A DNA stretch of 64,000 nucleotides from Bermanella sp051277445 (GTDB taxonomy: Bacteria > Pseudomonadota > Gammaproteobacteria > Pseudomonadales > Oceanobacteraceae): positions 62,001 through 126,000 of the forward strand of contig JBNMQC010000001.1 of assembly GCA_051277445.1 (NCBI GenBank). Reading direction: 5' to 3'. The notes under the pieces are model-generated. The model saw nothing but the letters and a program-made list of their open reading frames with translations, ran no database searches and had not been told where the DNA came from. Positions 17,988-26,388 of this stretch are shown here, piece by piece; position 1 is the stretch's first letter, and every line of letters begins with the position of its first letter. The position numbers were made by a program, and so were the translations under genes.

Positions 17988-18551
17988 TTAAATCTTGCTG
18001 TTCAGATAGTCGCTCATTTCTTCTGGGTTTAAGGGGGCCGTGAAAAAGCCCTCGTATTCCCCTTGAGGGTTCACTAAAACAACCTGTGAACTATGGTCCA
18101 TCAAGTAGCTGTCGCCATAAGGCTGCTTTTGAAAAAAGATATGCAGCTGTCGAGCAAGCACTTCGATACTGTTGATATCGCCGCTCCAAGCCTGAAACTT
18201 CGGATTAAAATATTCAATATAGGTTTTTAACTGCTCGGGCGTATCACGCTCGGGGTCCACAGATACCAGCACCACTTGCAGTTGATCACTGGTTACCTTA
18301 CTGGCCACGCGATTAAGCTCCGCCAAGGTAGTGGGGCAAACGTCTGGGCAATAGGTGTAACCAAAGAATACCAGGCTCCATTTGCCTTCTAGATTTTGCT
18401 CATGAATGGTTTGTGCATTGTGATCATATAGGTTCACGCCACTGAGTTTAATGCTCTGGGGCAGTGGCTGATAACTCTTCGGTATCGGCTCGCTGCAACC
18501 ACTCAAAACCAGTAAGCAAGCAAACAAGACAATCAATAAGTGCTGACGCAT
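17988..18551 (-). CDS. SCO1/SenC family copper-binding lipoprotein
   Basis: A 187-residue thioredoxin-fold protein anchored by a lipobox (LVLSGC, lipidated C19). The copper ligands of SCO proteins are all present: C68 and C72 in CPDVC, and H153 in MDHSSQ. SCO proteins deliver copper or maintain thiols for assembly of the CuA centre of cytochrome c oxidase. The ATG at 18551 has GGAG six bases upstream and is preferred over the ATG at 18563, which overlaps that site. No oxidase genes are adjacent. Confidence 0.88.
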   Translation of the reverse strand: MRQHLLIVLFACLLVLSGCSEPIPKSYQPLPQSIKLSGVNLYDHNAQTIHEQNLEGKWSLVFFGYTYCPDVCPTTLAELNRVASKVTSDQLQVVLVSVDPERDTPEQLKTYIEYFNPKFQAWSGDINSIEVLARQLHIFFQKQPYGDSYLMDHSSQVVLVNPQGEYEGFFTAPLNPEEMSDYLNSKI

Positions 18552-18650
18552 AATGTTCTCCATTGTGTTGTCACATCATGCCAATAACCGTCGCAGATAT
18601 GTAGCGCTTTTTCACCCATGATGCACTCTCCTTTAAAACAGTGAGTCCCT

Positions 18651-19958
18651 TTGAACACGTCGCAAACGATCCACAAACAGCTTTGGCATTTGGCCATTCC
18701 GGTCATGCTCTCGAATATATCGGTACCGTTACTGGGATTGGTCGACACCGCTATTTTAGGTCACTTAGATGACAGTCGATACTTAGCGGCCGTGGCCATG
18801 GGCACTAGCTTGTTTACCTTTGTATTTTGGAGTTTTGCATTCTTACGCATGGGCACCACCGCCATGGTGGCAAAGCACTATCAAAGCCAAGTCCAGCTTA
18901 ACGGGGTATTGCAAAGTGCCGTCATATTGGCTGTGGCTATAGGCATGATGCTGTTGCTCATCGCCCAGCCGTTAATTCAACTCATGCTCACCCTGGTGGA
19001 TGCGGTACCTGATATCACACCGTTAAGTGAACGTTATTTAAGCATTCGCTTTTATTTTGCCCCAATTAGCTTATTGAATTATGTGGCTTTGGGTTACTTG
19101 ATCGGTCTTGGGCGAACGCGCATCACATTAATTATCTTAGTCACCACAAACGTGATTAACGGCACGTTAAATTATCTGTTTGTCTATGTTTTTCACCTCA
19201 ACAGCGACGGTGTGGCATATGCCAGCAATATCGCAGAGAGCATTCAATTATTATTAGCCCTGTATTTCATTCAGCCCAAGCTACTGGACCGTGAGTCACT
19301 GGCGTTTGCAAAACGCTTTTTTAGCGGTTTTTTACAGCTCAATGTGCAGTTATTTATTCGTACTTTTTTCTTACTGTTTACCTTTGCCTTTTTTATGAGC
19401 AAAGGCGCACAACACAGCGCCGCACTGCTCAGCGCCAATGCCATTTTAATCAATTTACTCATGTTTATTAGTAATGCACTGGATGGCTTTGCCATTGCTT
19501 CTGAGTCTTTGGTGGGAAAAGCCCTAGCTGACAAAAAACTACAACGCATTAAACACGTGATTATTGCCAGTGGCTGGTGGTCATTTGTGTTTGCACTCGG
19601 GTTTTCCTGCGCATTATGGATAGCCAATGGCCCCATTCTCGCATTGCTTACCAGCCAAGAGGATGTCTTGCATATTTTGGATCAATTGCATTACTGGTTG
19701 ATTTTTTTACCCTTGGCCGGTTTCGCCTGTTATTGGCTCGATGGTATTTTTATTGGCTTAGCCGCAGGCAAAGCCATGCGCGATAGCGTTCTGTTTGCCT
19801 TATTTGTCTTATTTTTACCTTTGCAGTTTTTATTGGATGACTGGCAATTACATGGATTGTGGCTGGCGCTTTTTGCCTTCTTAATTGGTCGAGCCCTATG
19901 GCAGCTTTTCACCCTACCTAAAATAATGCGGCGTAATGCCAACCTAATCACACAATAA
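18651..19958 (+). CDS. MATE family efflux transporter (DinF-like)
   Basis: A 435-residue polytopic protein with about twelve hydrophobic segments in two homologous halves. The DinF-type MATE opening reads PVMLSNISVPLLGLVDTAIL. MATE transporters export cationic or other small molecules in exchange for H+ or Na+; the substrate is unknown. The start is a TTG at 18651. An in-frame TGA lies at 18642-18644 and no ATG precedes the first helix, so TTG is forced, and the ribosome site is weak. It is divergent from the SCO gene. Confidence 0.88.
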   Translation: MNTSQTIHKQLWHLAIPVMLSNISVPLLGLVDTAILGHLDDSRYLAAVAMGTSLFTFVFWSFAFLRMGTTAMVAKHYQSQVQLNGVLQSAVILAVAIGMMLLLIAQPLIQLMLTLVDAVPDITPLSERYLSIRFYFAPISLLNYVALGYLIGLGRTRITLIILVTTNVINGTLNYLFVYVFHLNSDGVAYASNIAESIQLLLALYFIQPKLLDRESLAFAKRFFSGFLQLNVQLFIRTFFLLFTFAFFMSKGAQHSAALLSANAILINLLMFISNALDGFAIASESLVGKALADKKLQRIKHVIIASGWWSFVFALGFSCALWIANGPILALLTSQEDVLHILDQLHYWLIFLPLAGFACYWLDGIFIGLAAGKAMRDSVLFALFVLFLPLQFLLDDWQLHGLWLALFAFLIGRALWQLFTLPKIMRRNANLITQ

Positions 19959-20230
19959 ACTTATCCTGCCCTGATTTCTCGCATTCTTATATTTTTAGAC
20001 TAGCCTTAAATGCATCAACTGAGTGCTAACAATAAAAACGCATTAAAGCCTTTTTTTTATGGGTTTATCTTCTAATAAGTGGGCGATTGTACATTGTGAT
20101 TTAAGCGCTTTTTTCGTACCTTGAATGCGCACATCGAGAATAATAAAAATAACAAAAAACGATAATAACAATTAAAAATAATCAGCAAATTAGGCTGTAA
20201 CACAAGCCATGTGTTTGCAAGGAGACAAGA

Positions 20231-20869
20231 ATGCGAGTTGGTACATTACGCTCCATTATTAGCAACGCCTTTTATCATGAAGAACGGACACACTGCCTTG
20301 AACGCCACTTAAAGTTTCATATTGAAACCTTACCTGATCGTTTAAAAATCGAAAAAGATAATGAATTAGAATCTCTGAAGCACTTTGCTATGGAATACAT
20401 TCATCATGTACCGGAATTCCTAGACGCCCTTAAAGAGGCCTCACAACAAGCCGGCATTGAAGAACATGTTTTTCCTTTTTTACGCATTGCGGAAGAATAT
20501 TTTATTTCACCACCAAGCTTACCCAATCATCACATTGGTTTAATGGCCATGATGGATGAGTCGTATCTAGCACATCGTTTGTTTGAAGAATTAAATGACC
20601 GCTACATAAGCCGTGTTGGCATGCCACTGATTCCATGGGACATGACATTAGCCAATGTAGTTGCGCATCAACTAGTAGGGGAGGAGCTTGCCAATCGATT
20701 AGATTCGATTGTCTATAATACCGTTAACGACATGATGGATGCCGAGCGTCATTATGAAAGTGATGGCTTTAAAGCATTTGTAGAAAAGGAGAAAGGCAAC
20801 ACGACGTCTATTTGGCAGGAATGGCCTTGCATGGGAAAAGCCGCTGGCATTGATTGGGCACTGACCTAA
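20231..20869 (+). CDS. Uncharacterised 212-residue protein
   Basis: Not recognised. The gene is well formed, with a strong AAGGAG site 6 bases before the ATG and a bidirectional terminator just after the stop. The product is hydrophilic, acidic and histidine-rich (for example CLERHLKFHIET, EYIHHVPEF, SLPNHHIG), without signal peptide or membrane helices, and probably mostly helical. Repeated Glu and His in helical context (EEYFIS, HHIGLM, DAERHYESD) would suit a metal-binding helical bundle, but no known metal motif fits, so that is only speculation. It is flanked by a MATE exporter and LigE, neither of which points to a role. Confidence 0.6.
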   Translation: MRVGTLRSIISNAFYHEERTHCLERHLKFHIETLPDRLKIEKDNELESLKHFAMEYIHHVPEFLDALKEASQQAGIEEHVFPFLRIAEEYFISPPSLPNHHIGLMAMMDESYLAHRLFEELNDRYISRVGMPLIPWDMTLANVVAHQLVGEELANRLDSIVYNTVNDMMDAERHYESDGFKAFVEKEKGNTTSIWQEWPCMGKAAGIDWALT

Positions 20870-20890
20870 GATTGCTTAAAAAAAGAAATA

Positions 20891-20917
20891 AAAAAAGCGG
20901 CCATGCCGCTTTTTTTA
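20891..20917. terminator. Bidirectional terminator between the orphan gene and ligE
   Basis: AAAAAAGCGGC, a three-base loop and GCCGCTTTTTTT sit between two converging genes, with A-run and T-run on either side. Confidence 0.85.
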
Positions 20918-20925
20918 TTTCTTTT

Positions 20926-21771
20926 TTATTCTTGCACTCTAATACGTTCGAAACTTGCAAATCTTGGTAGGCCGCTTTCAGTGAACCCCTGATGAGAGAA
21001 TGTAATCTCACTGCCAATAGGCGGTGGGGATTGTCGTTCCTTATCTGAAAAACCGGTTCCGATTTTAAACATTTTTCCGTTTTCTAATTCCACCCAAACA
21101 GCACCTAACATGTTTTCATATTTGCCACGACCCGCTTGGTATGCAATGACTCTGGCTTCACTGTCTTCTCGAACTTTTACTTTTAATAAATGCTCACTGC
21201 GACCCGACTCATAAAGGCTGTTCGGTGTGCGCAACATTAAACCTTCACCGCCTTGCTTAATGACTTCGTCCAATGATTTTTCGATGGCCGCTAGGCTTTC
21301 AAGTTTATTCTGTTTGACCCATTGAACATGATTAGCAGGTTGTTTTTCGAGGAGAGCCTTGAGGGTTTGTTGACGGCGCTCAAATGGTTGAGAGCTGTGC
21401 GGCAAATCAAATACTTGATAGCTTATTTTTTGCCACTGGCTGTCATCTGGTAATTGATCAAACACAATTTTAGTAACGGTTTGATAGCCACCACGACCCG
21501 CCCATAATTCACCATCTAGTGCTTGCGACGGTAATTGAGCTGTAAACCAGTCAGGGGCGTTAATGGGTTTGCCGTTACGAGTCAGTAATTTCTCGCCATT
21601 CCAGTAGCAACGAATACCATCGAGTTTTTCACTGCTCCAATAAGCGGTGCCTAACATGACACCATTAAAGTGCTTGGCTAAAACAAGGGGCGCGACGTGG
21701 TCTTTTGCGTAAAGCAGACTTGGCAATAATAGACATATTACCAAGCACGTAATAATGAGTGCTTGTGACAT
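20926..21771 (-). CDS. Exported ATP-dependent DNA ligase, LigE type
   Basis: A 281-residue ATP-dependent ligase with an N-terminal signal peptide (about 1-22, ending LLYAKD), so it is predicted to act in the periplasm. The adenylation motif is EKLDGIR with K49. Motif III is LDGELWAG, motif IV EGLMLR and motif V LLKVKV, followed by a compact OB-fold. It lacks the extra domains of larger ATP ligases, which is the hallmark of LigE from Neisseria, Haemophilus, Vibrio and relatives. A role in processing extracellular or incoming DNA has been proposed for the family. The start at 21771 is chosen because AGGAAG lies just upstream and the signal peptide then begins properly. Confidence 0.9.
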   Translation of the reverse strand: MSQALIITCLVICLLLPSLLYAKDHVAPLVLAKHFNGVMLGTAYWSSEKLDGIRCYWNGEKLLTRNGKPINAPDWFTAQLPSQALDGELWAGRGGYQTVTKIVFDQLPDDSQWQKISYQVFDLPHSSQPFERRQQTLKALLEKQPANHVQWVKQNKLESLAAIEKSLDEVIKQGGEGLMLRTPNSLYESGRSEHLLKVKVREDSEARVIAYQAGRGKYENMLGAVWVELENGKMFKIGTGFSDKERQSPPPIGSEITFSHQGFTESGLPRFASFERIRVQE

Positions 21772-21900
21772 GGTTCTTCCTGAACACGATTGTAACTTCC
21801 TTAAACAGCACCATATCAAACACCCACTGGATTAGAATAGGTTGATGGTATGAAGTGGCCGTTTTAAACACCCCGTCACACAAAAAGTGCCAAGTAACCC

Positions 21901-22440
21901 CTATTGCGGCTCATTAAGGTAATCGTTTTTCAATTTCACATAATTGGCCGCTGTGTATTTGAAATAACTTAATTCTTTTTCGTTCAGCTCACGGATGGCT
22001 TTGGCAGGCCTGCCCACATATAGATGCCCACTGCGAAGGGTTTTCCCTGGCGGCACCAAGGAGCCAGCACCCAGCACCACTTTATCCTCAATAATTGCGC
22101 CATCCATCACCATGGCCTGCATACCGATGAGCACCTCATTGCCTATGGTGCAGCCATGCAGCATGGCCATATGACCAACCGTGACATCATCCCCCAGAAT
22201 TAAAGGATAACCGCCAGGATTGTAATCACTGGCATGGGTGATATGTAAAATTGAGCCATCTTGAATACTGCAGCGCTGACCAATTTTGATGCTGTGCATA
22301 TCGCCTCGAATCACGGTGTTCGGCCACACCGAGACATCGTCCCCCAGCACCACATCGCCAATGACAACGGCACGTTCATCCACAAAGACATTGCGACCCA
22401 GCACAGGAGCTAGGCCTTTGAAACGGCGAATTGCACTCAT
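21901..22440 (-). CDS. Gamma-class carbonic anhydrase-like protein (YrdA/PaaY family)
   Basis: A 179-residue left-handed beta-helix built from hexapeptide repeats (for example VIGDVVLGDDVSVWPNTVIRG and VLGAGSLVPPGKTL). Histidines in LHITH, VTVGHMAMLHG and neighbouring turns match the trimer-interface zinc sites of gamma carbonic anhydrases. YrdA-type proteins of E. coli bind zinc but have no confirmed strong activity, so the reaction (CO2 hydration) is a family inference. It is divergent from prlC, as in many gammaproteobacteria. Confidence 0.85.
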   Translation of the reverse strand: MSAIRRFKGLAPVLGRNVFVDERAVVIGDVVLGDDVSVWPNTVIRGDMHSIKIGQRCSIQDGSILHITHASDYNPGGYPLILGDDVTVGHMAMLHGCTIGNEVLIGMQAMVMDGAIIEDKVVLGAGSLVPPGKTLRSGHLYVGRPAKAIRELNEKELSYFKYTAANYVKLKNDYLNEPQ

Positions 22441-22555
22441 AGTATTTCCTCTTATGCTTCACTTAGCATTTGGCCTCTTTTATACACGGCACCTTGAAAT
22501 ACCGCTCAGTGGCCCAACTTTGTAAGTTAGACTGACTTTAACGAATCAATGACTG

Positions 22556-24619
22556 ATGGCAACCATGACACAGACTTTAGAAAATCCCCAAGCGTTACCG
22601 AAATTTAATGAAATTCCTGTGGATCAAATCGAGCGCGCCATTACCGCTCACCTAGATGCCAACCTAGATGCCATTAAGACCTTAAGCCAGCAAGCCAATC
22701 CTAGCTGGTCAAATCTAGTAGACGTTCTAGAAGAGCTGGACGATACCCTCAGCAAAGCATGGAGTCCTGTGAGCCACCTAAATAGCGTGATGAACAGTGA
22801 TGAACTGCGCGCGGCATATAACGCTTGCCTGCCCAAACTGTCGGCGTTTAGTACCGAAGTGGGGCAGAACAAAAATCTACAACAGGCTTATCAAACCATT
22901 AAAGACAGCCCTGAGTTTGCTCAACTATCTCAGGCTCAGCAAAAGGCCATCAATAACGCGCTACGTGACTTTCATCTTGCTGGGGTGGATTTATCCGATG
23001 ATAAAAAACAGCGTTATGGTCAAATCAAATCTCGCCTAAGTGAGCTTTCGAGCAAATTTGGTGAAAACGTATTGGACGCCACCAACAAATGGCAAAAGCT
23101 GATTACCGATAAAGACCAATTAGCAGGTATACCGGAAAGCTCGCTGGCTGGCTTTGCTCAAACCGCTAAAGCTCAAAACCAAGATGGTTACTTACTGACC
23201 TTAGACTTCCCTTGCTACCTGCCGGTCATGACGTACTGCGCCAACCGCAAACTGCGTGAAGAAATGTACACCGCGTTTTCAACCCGAGCATCGGACCAAG
23301 GCCCAAATGCAGGCGAATTTGATAATTCGGCCAACATGACCGAAATTCTCAAATTGCGCCATGAGCTGGCAAACTTGCTTGGCTTTGAAAGCTACGCCCA
23401 TTATTCACTGGCCAGTAAAATGGCCGAATCCCCTGAACAAGTGATCGGTTTCTTAGAAGACCTAGCGGCCAAATCCAAGGCACAAGCGGAGCAAGAATAC
23501 GCTGAGCTTAAAGCCTTTGCGCAAGAGCAACACGGCGCACAGACCCTAGAACCATGGGATGTCACCTACTACGGAGAAAAACTCAAACAAGCTCGCTACA
23601 GCGTCAGCCAAGAAGAAATTCGTCCGTACTTACCAGCCCCTAAGGTACTGGCCGGATTATTTGAAGTGGCCCAACGCTTATTTAATGTGAGCATTGAAGA
23701 GGTCACCAACGCCAGTGTTGAAAACGGCGACTTGTATCACCCAGACGCCCAGCTATTTAGTATTTCAAAAGATGGTGAACTGGTGGCCCAGTTTTACCTA
23801 GACCTGTATGCCCGCGCCAAAAAGCGTGGCGGCGCATGGATGGATGAATGCCGCGTCCGTCGCACAAAGGCCAATGGCGAGCAACAAATCCCCGTGGCTT
23901 ATCTTGTGTGTAACTTCACGGCACCGGTGGGCGACCAGCCTGCGTTATTAACCCACGATGAACTGACCACCTTATTCCATGAATTTGGCCATGGCATTCA
24001 TCACATGCTCACCAAGGTAAACACCGCCGCTGTTAGCGGTATCAATGGTGTCGCCTGGGATGCGGTTGAGCTACCAAGCCAGTTCCTAGAAAACTGGTGC
24101 TGGGAGCCAGAAGCATTAGCCTTTATAACTGGCCATGTGGAAACCGGCGAGCCTCTACCCAAAGATCTACTGGATAAAATGCTTGCGGCTAAGCATTTCC
24201 AAAATGCCATGATGATGATGCGCCAGCTGGAGTTTTCATTGTTCGACTTTAAGATGCACTTGGAATACAACCCAGAGAACCCACAGCCCATTCAAGACCT
24301 GCTCAACGGCGTGCGTGACCAAGTGGCGGTGGTAAAGGCCCCTGAATTTAATCGCTTTCAGCATAGTTTCAGCCACATCTTCGCCGGCGGCTACTCCGCG
24401 GGCTATTACAGTTACAAGTGGGCCGAAGTATTAAGCGCCGATGCCTTTAGCCGCTTTGAAGAAGAGGGGATTTTCAATAAAGAAACCGGTGCATCTTTCT
24501 TTAATGAAATTCTAAGCCGAGGCGGTGAAGACGACGCTGGCGTGTTATTCGAGAACTTCCGTGGGCGCAAGCCAAGTGTGGAACCCTTGTTGCGACACAG
24601 CGGAATCAAAGCCGCTTAA
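22556..24619 (+). CDS. prlC: Oligopeptidase A (M3 metallopeptidase)
   Basis: A cytoplasmic zinc peptidase that degrades oligopeptides, including cleaved signal peptides. The 687-residue length is typical. The zinc site H475-E476-F-G-H479 lies in TLFHEFGHGIHHML, and the third ligand is in the conserved downstream stretch WDAVELPSQFLENW. The ATG at 22556 is used; a second in-frame ATG three codons later cannot be excluded. yheV follows on the same strand after a gap holding a 15-bp hairpin. Confidence 0.95.
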   Translation: MATMTQTLENPQALPKFNEIPVDQIERAITAHLDANLDAIKTLSQQANPSWSNLVDVLEELDDTLSKAWSPVSHLNSVMNSDELRAAYNACLPKLSAFSTEVGQNKNLQQAYQTIKDSPEFAQLSQAQQKAINNALRDFHLAGVDLSDDKKQRYGQIKSRLSELSSKFGENVLDATNKWQKLITDKDQLAGIPESSLAGFAQTAKAQNQDGYLLTLDFPCYLPVMTYCANRKLREEMYTAFSTRASDQGPNAGEFDNSANMTEILKLRHELANLLGFESYAHYSLASKMAESPEQVIGFLEDLAAKSKAQAEQEYAELKAFAQEQHGAQTLEPWDVTYYGEKLKQARYSVSQEEIRPYLPAPKVLAGLFEVAQRLFNVSIEEVTNASVENGDLYHPDAQLFSISKDGELVAQFYLDLYARAKKRGGAWMDECRVRRTKANGEQQIPVAYLVCNFTAPVGDQPALLTHDELTTLFHEFGHGIHHMLTKVNTAAVSGINGVAWDAVELPSQFLENWCWEPEALAFITGHVETGEPLPKDLLDKMLAAKHFQNAMMMMRQLEFSLFDFKMHLEYNPENPQPIQDLLNGVRDQVAVVKAPEFNRFQHSFSHIFAGGYSAGYYSYKWAEVLSADAFSRFEEEGIFNKETGASFFNEILSRGGEDDAGVLFENFRGRKPSVEPLLRHSGIKAA

Positions 24620-24635
24620 CTTAAAGATAATAAGT

Positions 24636-24681
24636 GGTCCTAAAGAAGGTGCCGGTCATGGGCTAAACCTTCTTTAGGACC
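24636..24681. repeat. Perfect 15-bp inverted repeat between prlC and yheV
   Basis: GGTCCTAAAGAAGGT at 24636-24650 is exactly complementary to 24667-24681, with a 16-base loop. No T-run follows on either strand, so it is not an ordinary intrinsic terminator. Confidence 0.6.
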
Positions 24682-24785
24682 GTAATCGATCCACTTTACG
24701 GGTATTACCTACCAAGCTCTCAGCTATAAGTGATACCTTGAATCCGCTATAATGGCGGGTAATGTCGACCATGAAAGAGATCACC

Positions 24786-25067
24786 ATGTTCAAAGCAACC
24801 AAGCGTTTTATCGCCGGAGCCGTTTGCCCAAAGTGTGCCGAAATGGACAAGCTGGTGATGTACAAAAACGAAGAAGGCCGAGATGTGCGCGAATGCGTAG
24901 CCTGTGACTACCGTGACGTCATGAAAAGCGAAGATGAAATGCTGGCCGATGCCAAAGCCGCCGAGCTACAAACCCGCGTTACACCAGAAGGCAAAGCCAT
25001 TCGTGATGAAGGTGAGCAGGCCATTAAGATTTTTGATGCCATGCCGCCCAGTGATACCAAGCATTAA
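24786..25067 (+). CDS. YheV family putative zinc-ribbon protein
   Basis: A 93-residue homologue of E. coli YheV, recognised by the opening KRFIAGAVCPKCAEMDKL and the second knuckle CVAC, four cysteines that can bind one zinc. The function is unknown. The ATG at 24786 with AAAGAG before it is preferred; the frame extends to 24762. The product is longer than the E. coli protein at its acidic C-terminus. Confidence 0.82.
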   Translation: MFKATKRFIAGAVCPKCAEMDKLVMYKNEEGRDVRECVACDYRDVMKSEDEMLADAKAAELQTRVTPEGKAIRDEGEQAIKIFDAMPPSDTKH

Positions 25068-25191
25068 GAACAGCAAACCCGGTAGGAGTCGAGCCCTGCT
25101 CACGATACCTGAATACTCGTTTCAATCTTTTAACTACGGTGGCGATGCATCTAATTTAGATATCAATCACCACCGTTTAGCCGTTAACAAA

Positions 25192-26241
25192 CTAGGCTAT
25201 GGATTTCGTGAACGCTCTATCTAACTGCTGTAAAACCGCCTCAACCGTAATCAAATCCATGGCATCCGCATGATGCACCCGCTCATGCCAGCCGGCCTCT
25301 TCAAACGATTTACCTAAGTAGGTTTCAACCGCTTCTGGGTATACATCCACCGTATAATCTGGGTTTTGATAGGGACCAGACAGACCAGAGCGCGCCACCG
25401 CATATAGCCCAATGACTGGCGTTTTCATGGCCACCGCAATATGAGCAGGGCCAGTGTCTGGAGCAATCAAACAATCCACTTCACCTAACAGCGCCGCGAT
25501 TTGTTTGTGTTTGGTTTTACCCACTAGGTTATCAATGTTCGATTTTGCTAAGGATTCAATCTCTTGCGCTAATTGAATTTCATTTGCAGCAGGGCCGCCG
25601 GTGAGCACTACTTGGCAATCGTATTTTTCAACCGCGGCATCAATCAACTGTGCATAGTGTTTGGCTTTCCAAGTACGTTCCGCCTTACTGGCGGCGGCGT
25701 TAATGGCCATGTACTTAGGCTTTTTGCGGGTGTCTTTCGCCCATGATTGATCTTCTTCACTGGTGTATAGCTGCCAATCAAAGTCTTGTTTAACTTGCGG
25801 AGTATCGGCACCTAAATATTTGGCAAAGCCCATGAAGCCTTCGGCGAGGTGTTCGTTAGCAGGGGGAATTTGTTCTTTCACAAACCACGAATGTAAGTCT
25901 TTGGCGCGGCCATTATCAAAGCCGATTTTACGCTTGGCGTTAATATGAGGATAAATCAGGTTGGTACGAAAGCTGGCTTGGGCGGCAATTAAAATATCAA
26001 ATTCGTATTGTTTAAATAACTTACGCAGCGACAGGTAGTCTTTGATCTTTTGTGGCTTTTTAATGACCAGAAATTCAACGCCCTCTAAGCCTTCTAATAA
26101 CGGATACACCGCAGAACTTGTAATCCAAGTAATCTTGCAATCCGGCCACGCTTTTTGCAGGGCACGAATCATAGGAATGGCAAGCACCACATCCCCAAGG
26201 GCAGACAAACGAAAGAAGGCGATGTTTTTAGGCTGACTCAT
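25192..26241 (-). CDS. Glycosyltransferase family 9 (ADP-heptose:LPS heptosyltransferase-like)
   Basis: A 349-residue GT-B fold enzyme. The N-terminal family sequence is FFRLSALGDVVLAIPMIRAL. The C-terminal donor-binding region includes the heptosyltransferase motif LIAPDTGPAHIAVAMKTPVIGLY. Such enzymes add heptose, or a related sugar, to the inner core of lipopolysaccharide on the cytoplasmic face of the inner membrane. The final stretch differs from WaaC/WaaF, so the exact donor and acceptor are open. It stands alone, without other LPS-core genes nearby. Confidence 0.83.
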   Translation of the reverse strand: MSQPKNIAFFRLSALGDVVLAIPMIRALQKAWPDCKITWITSSAVYPLLEGLEGVEFLVIKKPQKIKDYLSLRKLFKQYEFDILIAAQASFRTNLIYPHINAKRKIGFDNGRAKDLHSWFVKEQIPPANEHLAEGFMGFAKYLGADTPQVKQDFDWQLYTSEEDQSWAKDTRKKPKYMAINAAASKAERTWKAKHYAQLIDAAVEKYDCQVVLTGGPAANEIQLAQEIESLAKSNIDNLVGKTKHKQIAALLGEVDCLIAPDTGPAHIAVAMKTPVIGLYAVARSGLSGPYQNPDYTVDVYPEAVETYLGKSFEEAGWHERVHHADAMDLITVEAVLQQLDRAFTKSIA

Positions 26242-26388
26242 GACGCTCTGTAACTACAATAGAAAGATCCGAGTATACCTGAATTCACCATGTGTTCACG
26301 TCGCTGTCCGCCATTCTCAAAGCCTTTATTGCCGCTGATGCCATGCCCAGTTAAAGTGGCCTGAAACTGACTGCCCCAAGGACGATTC

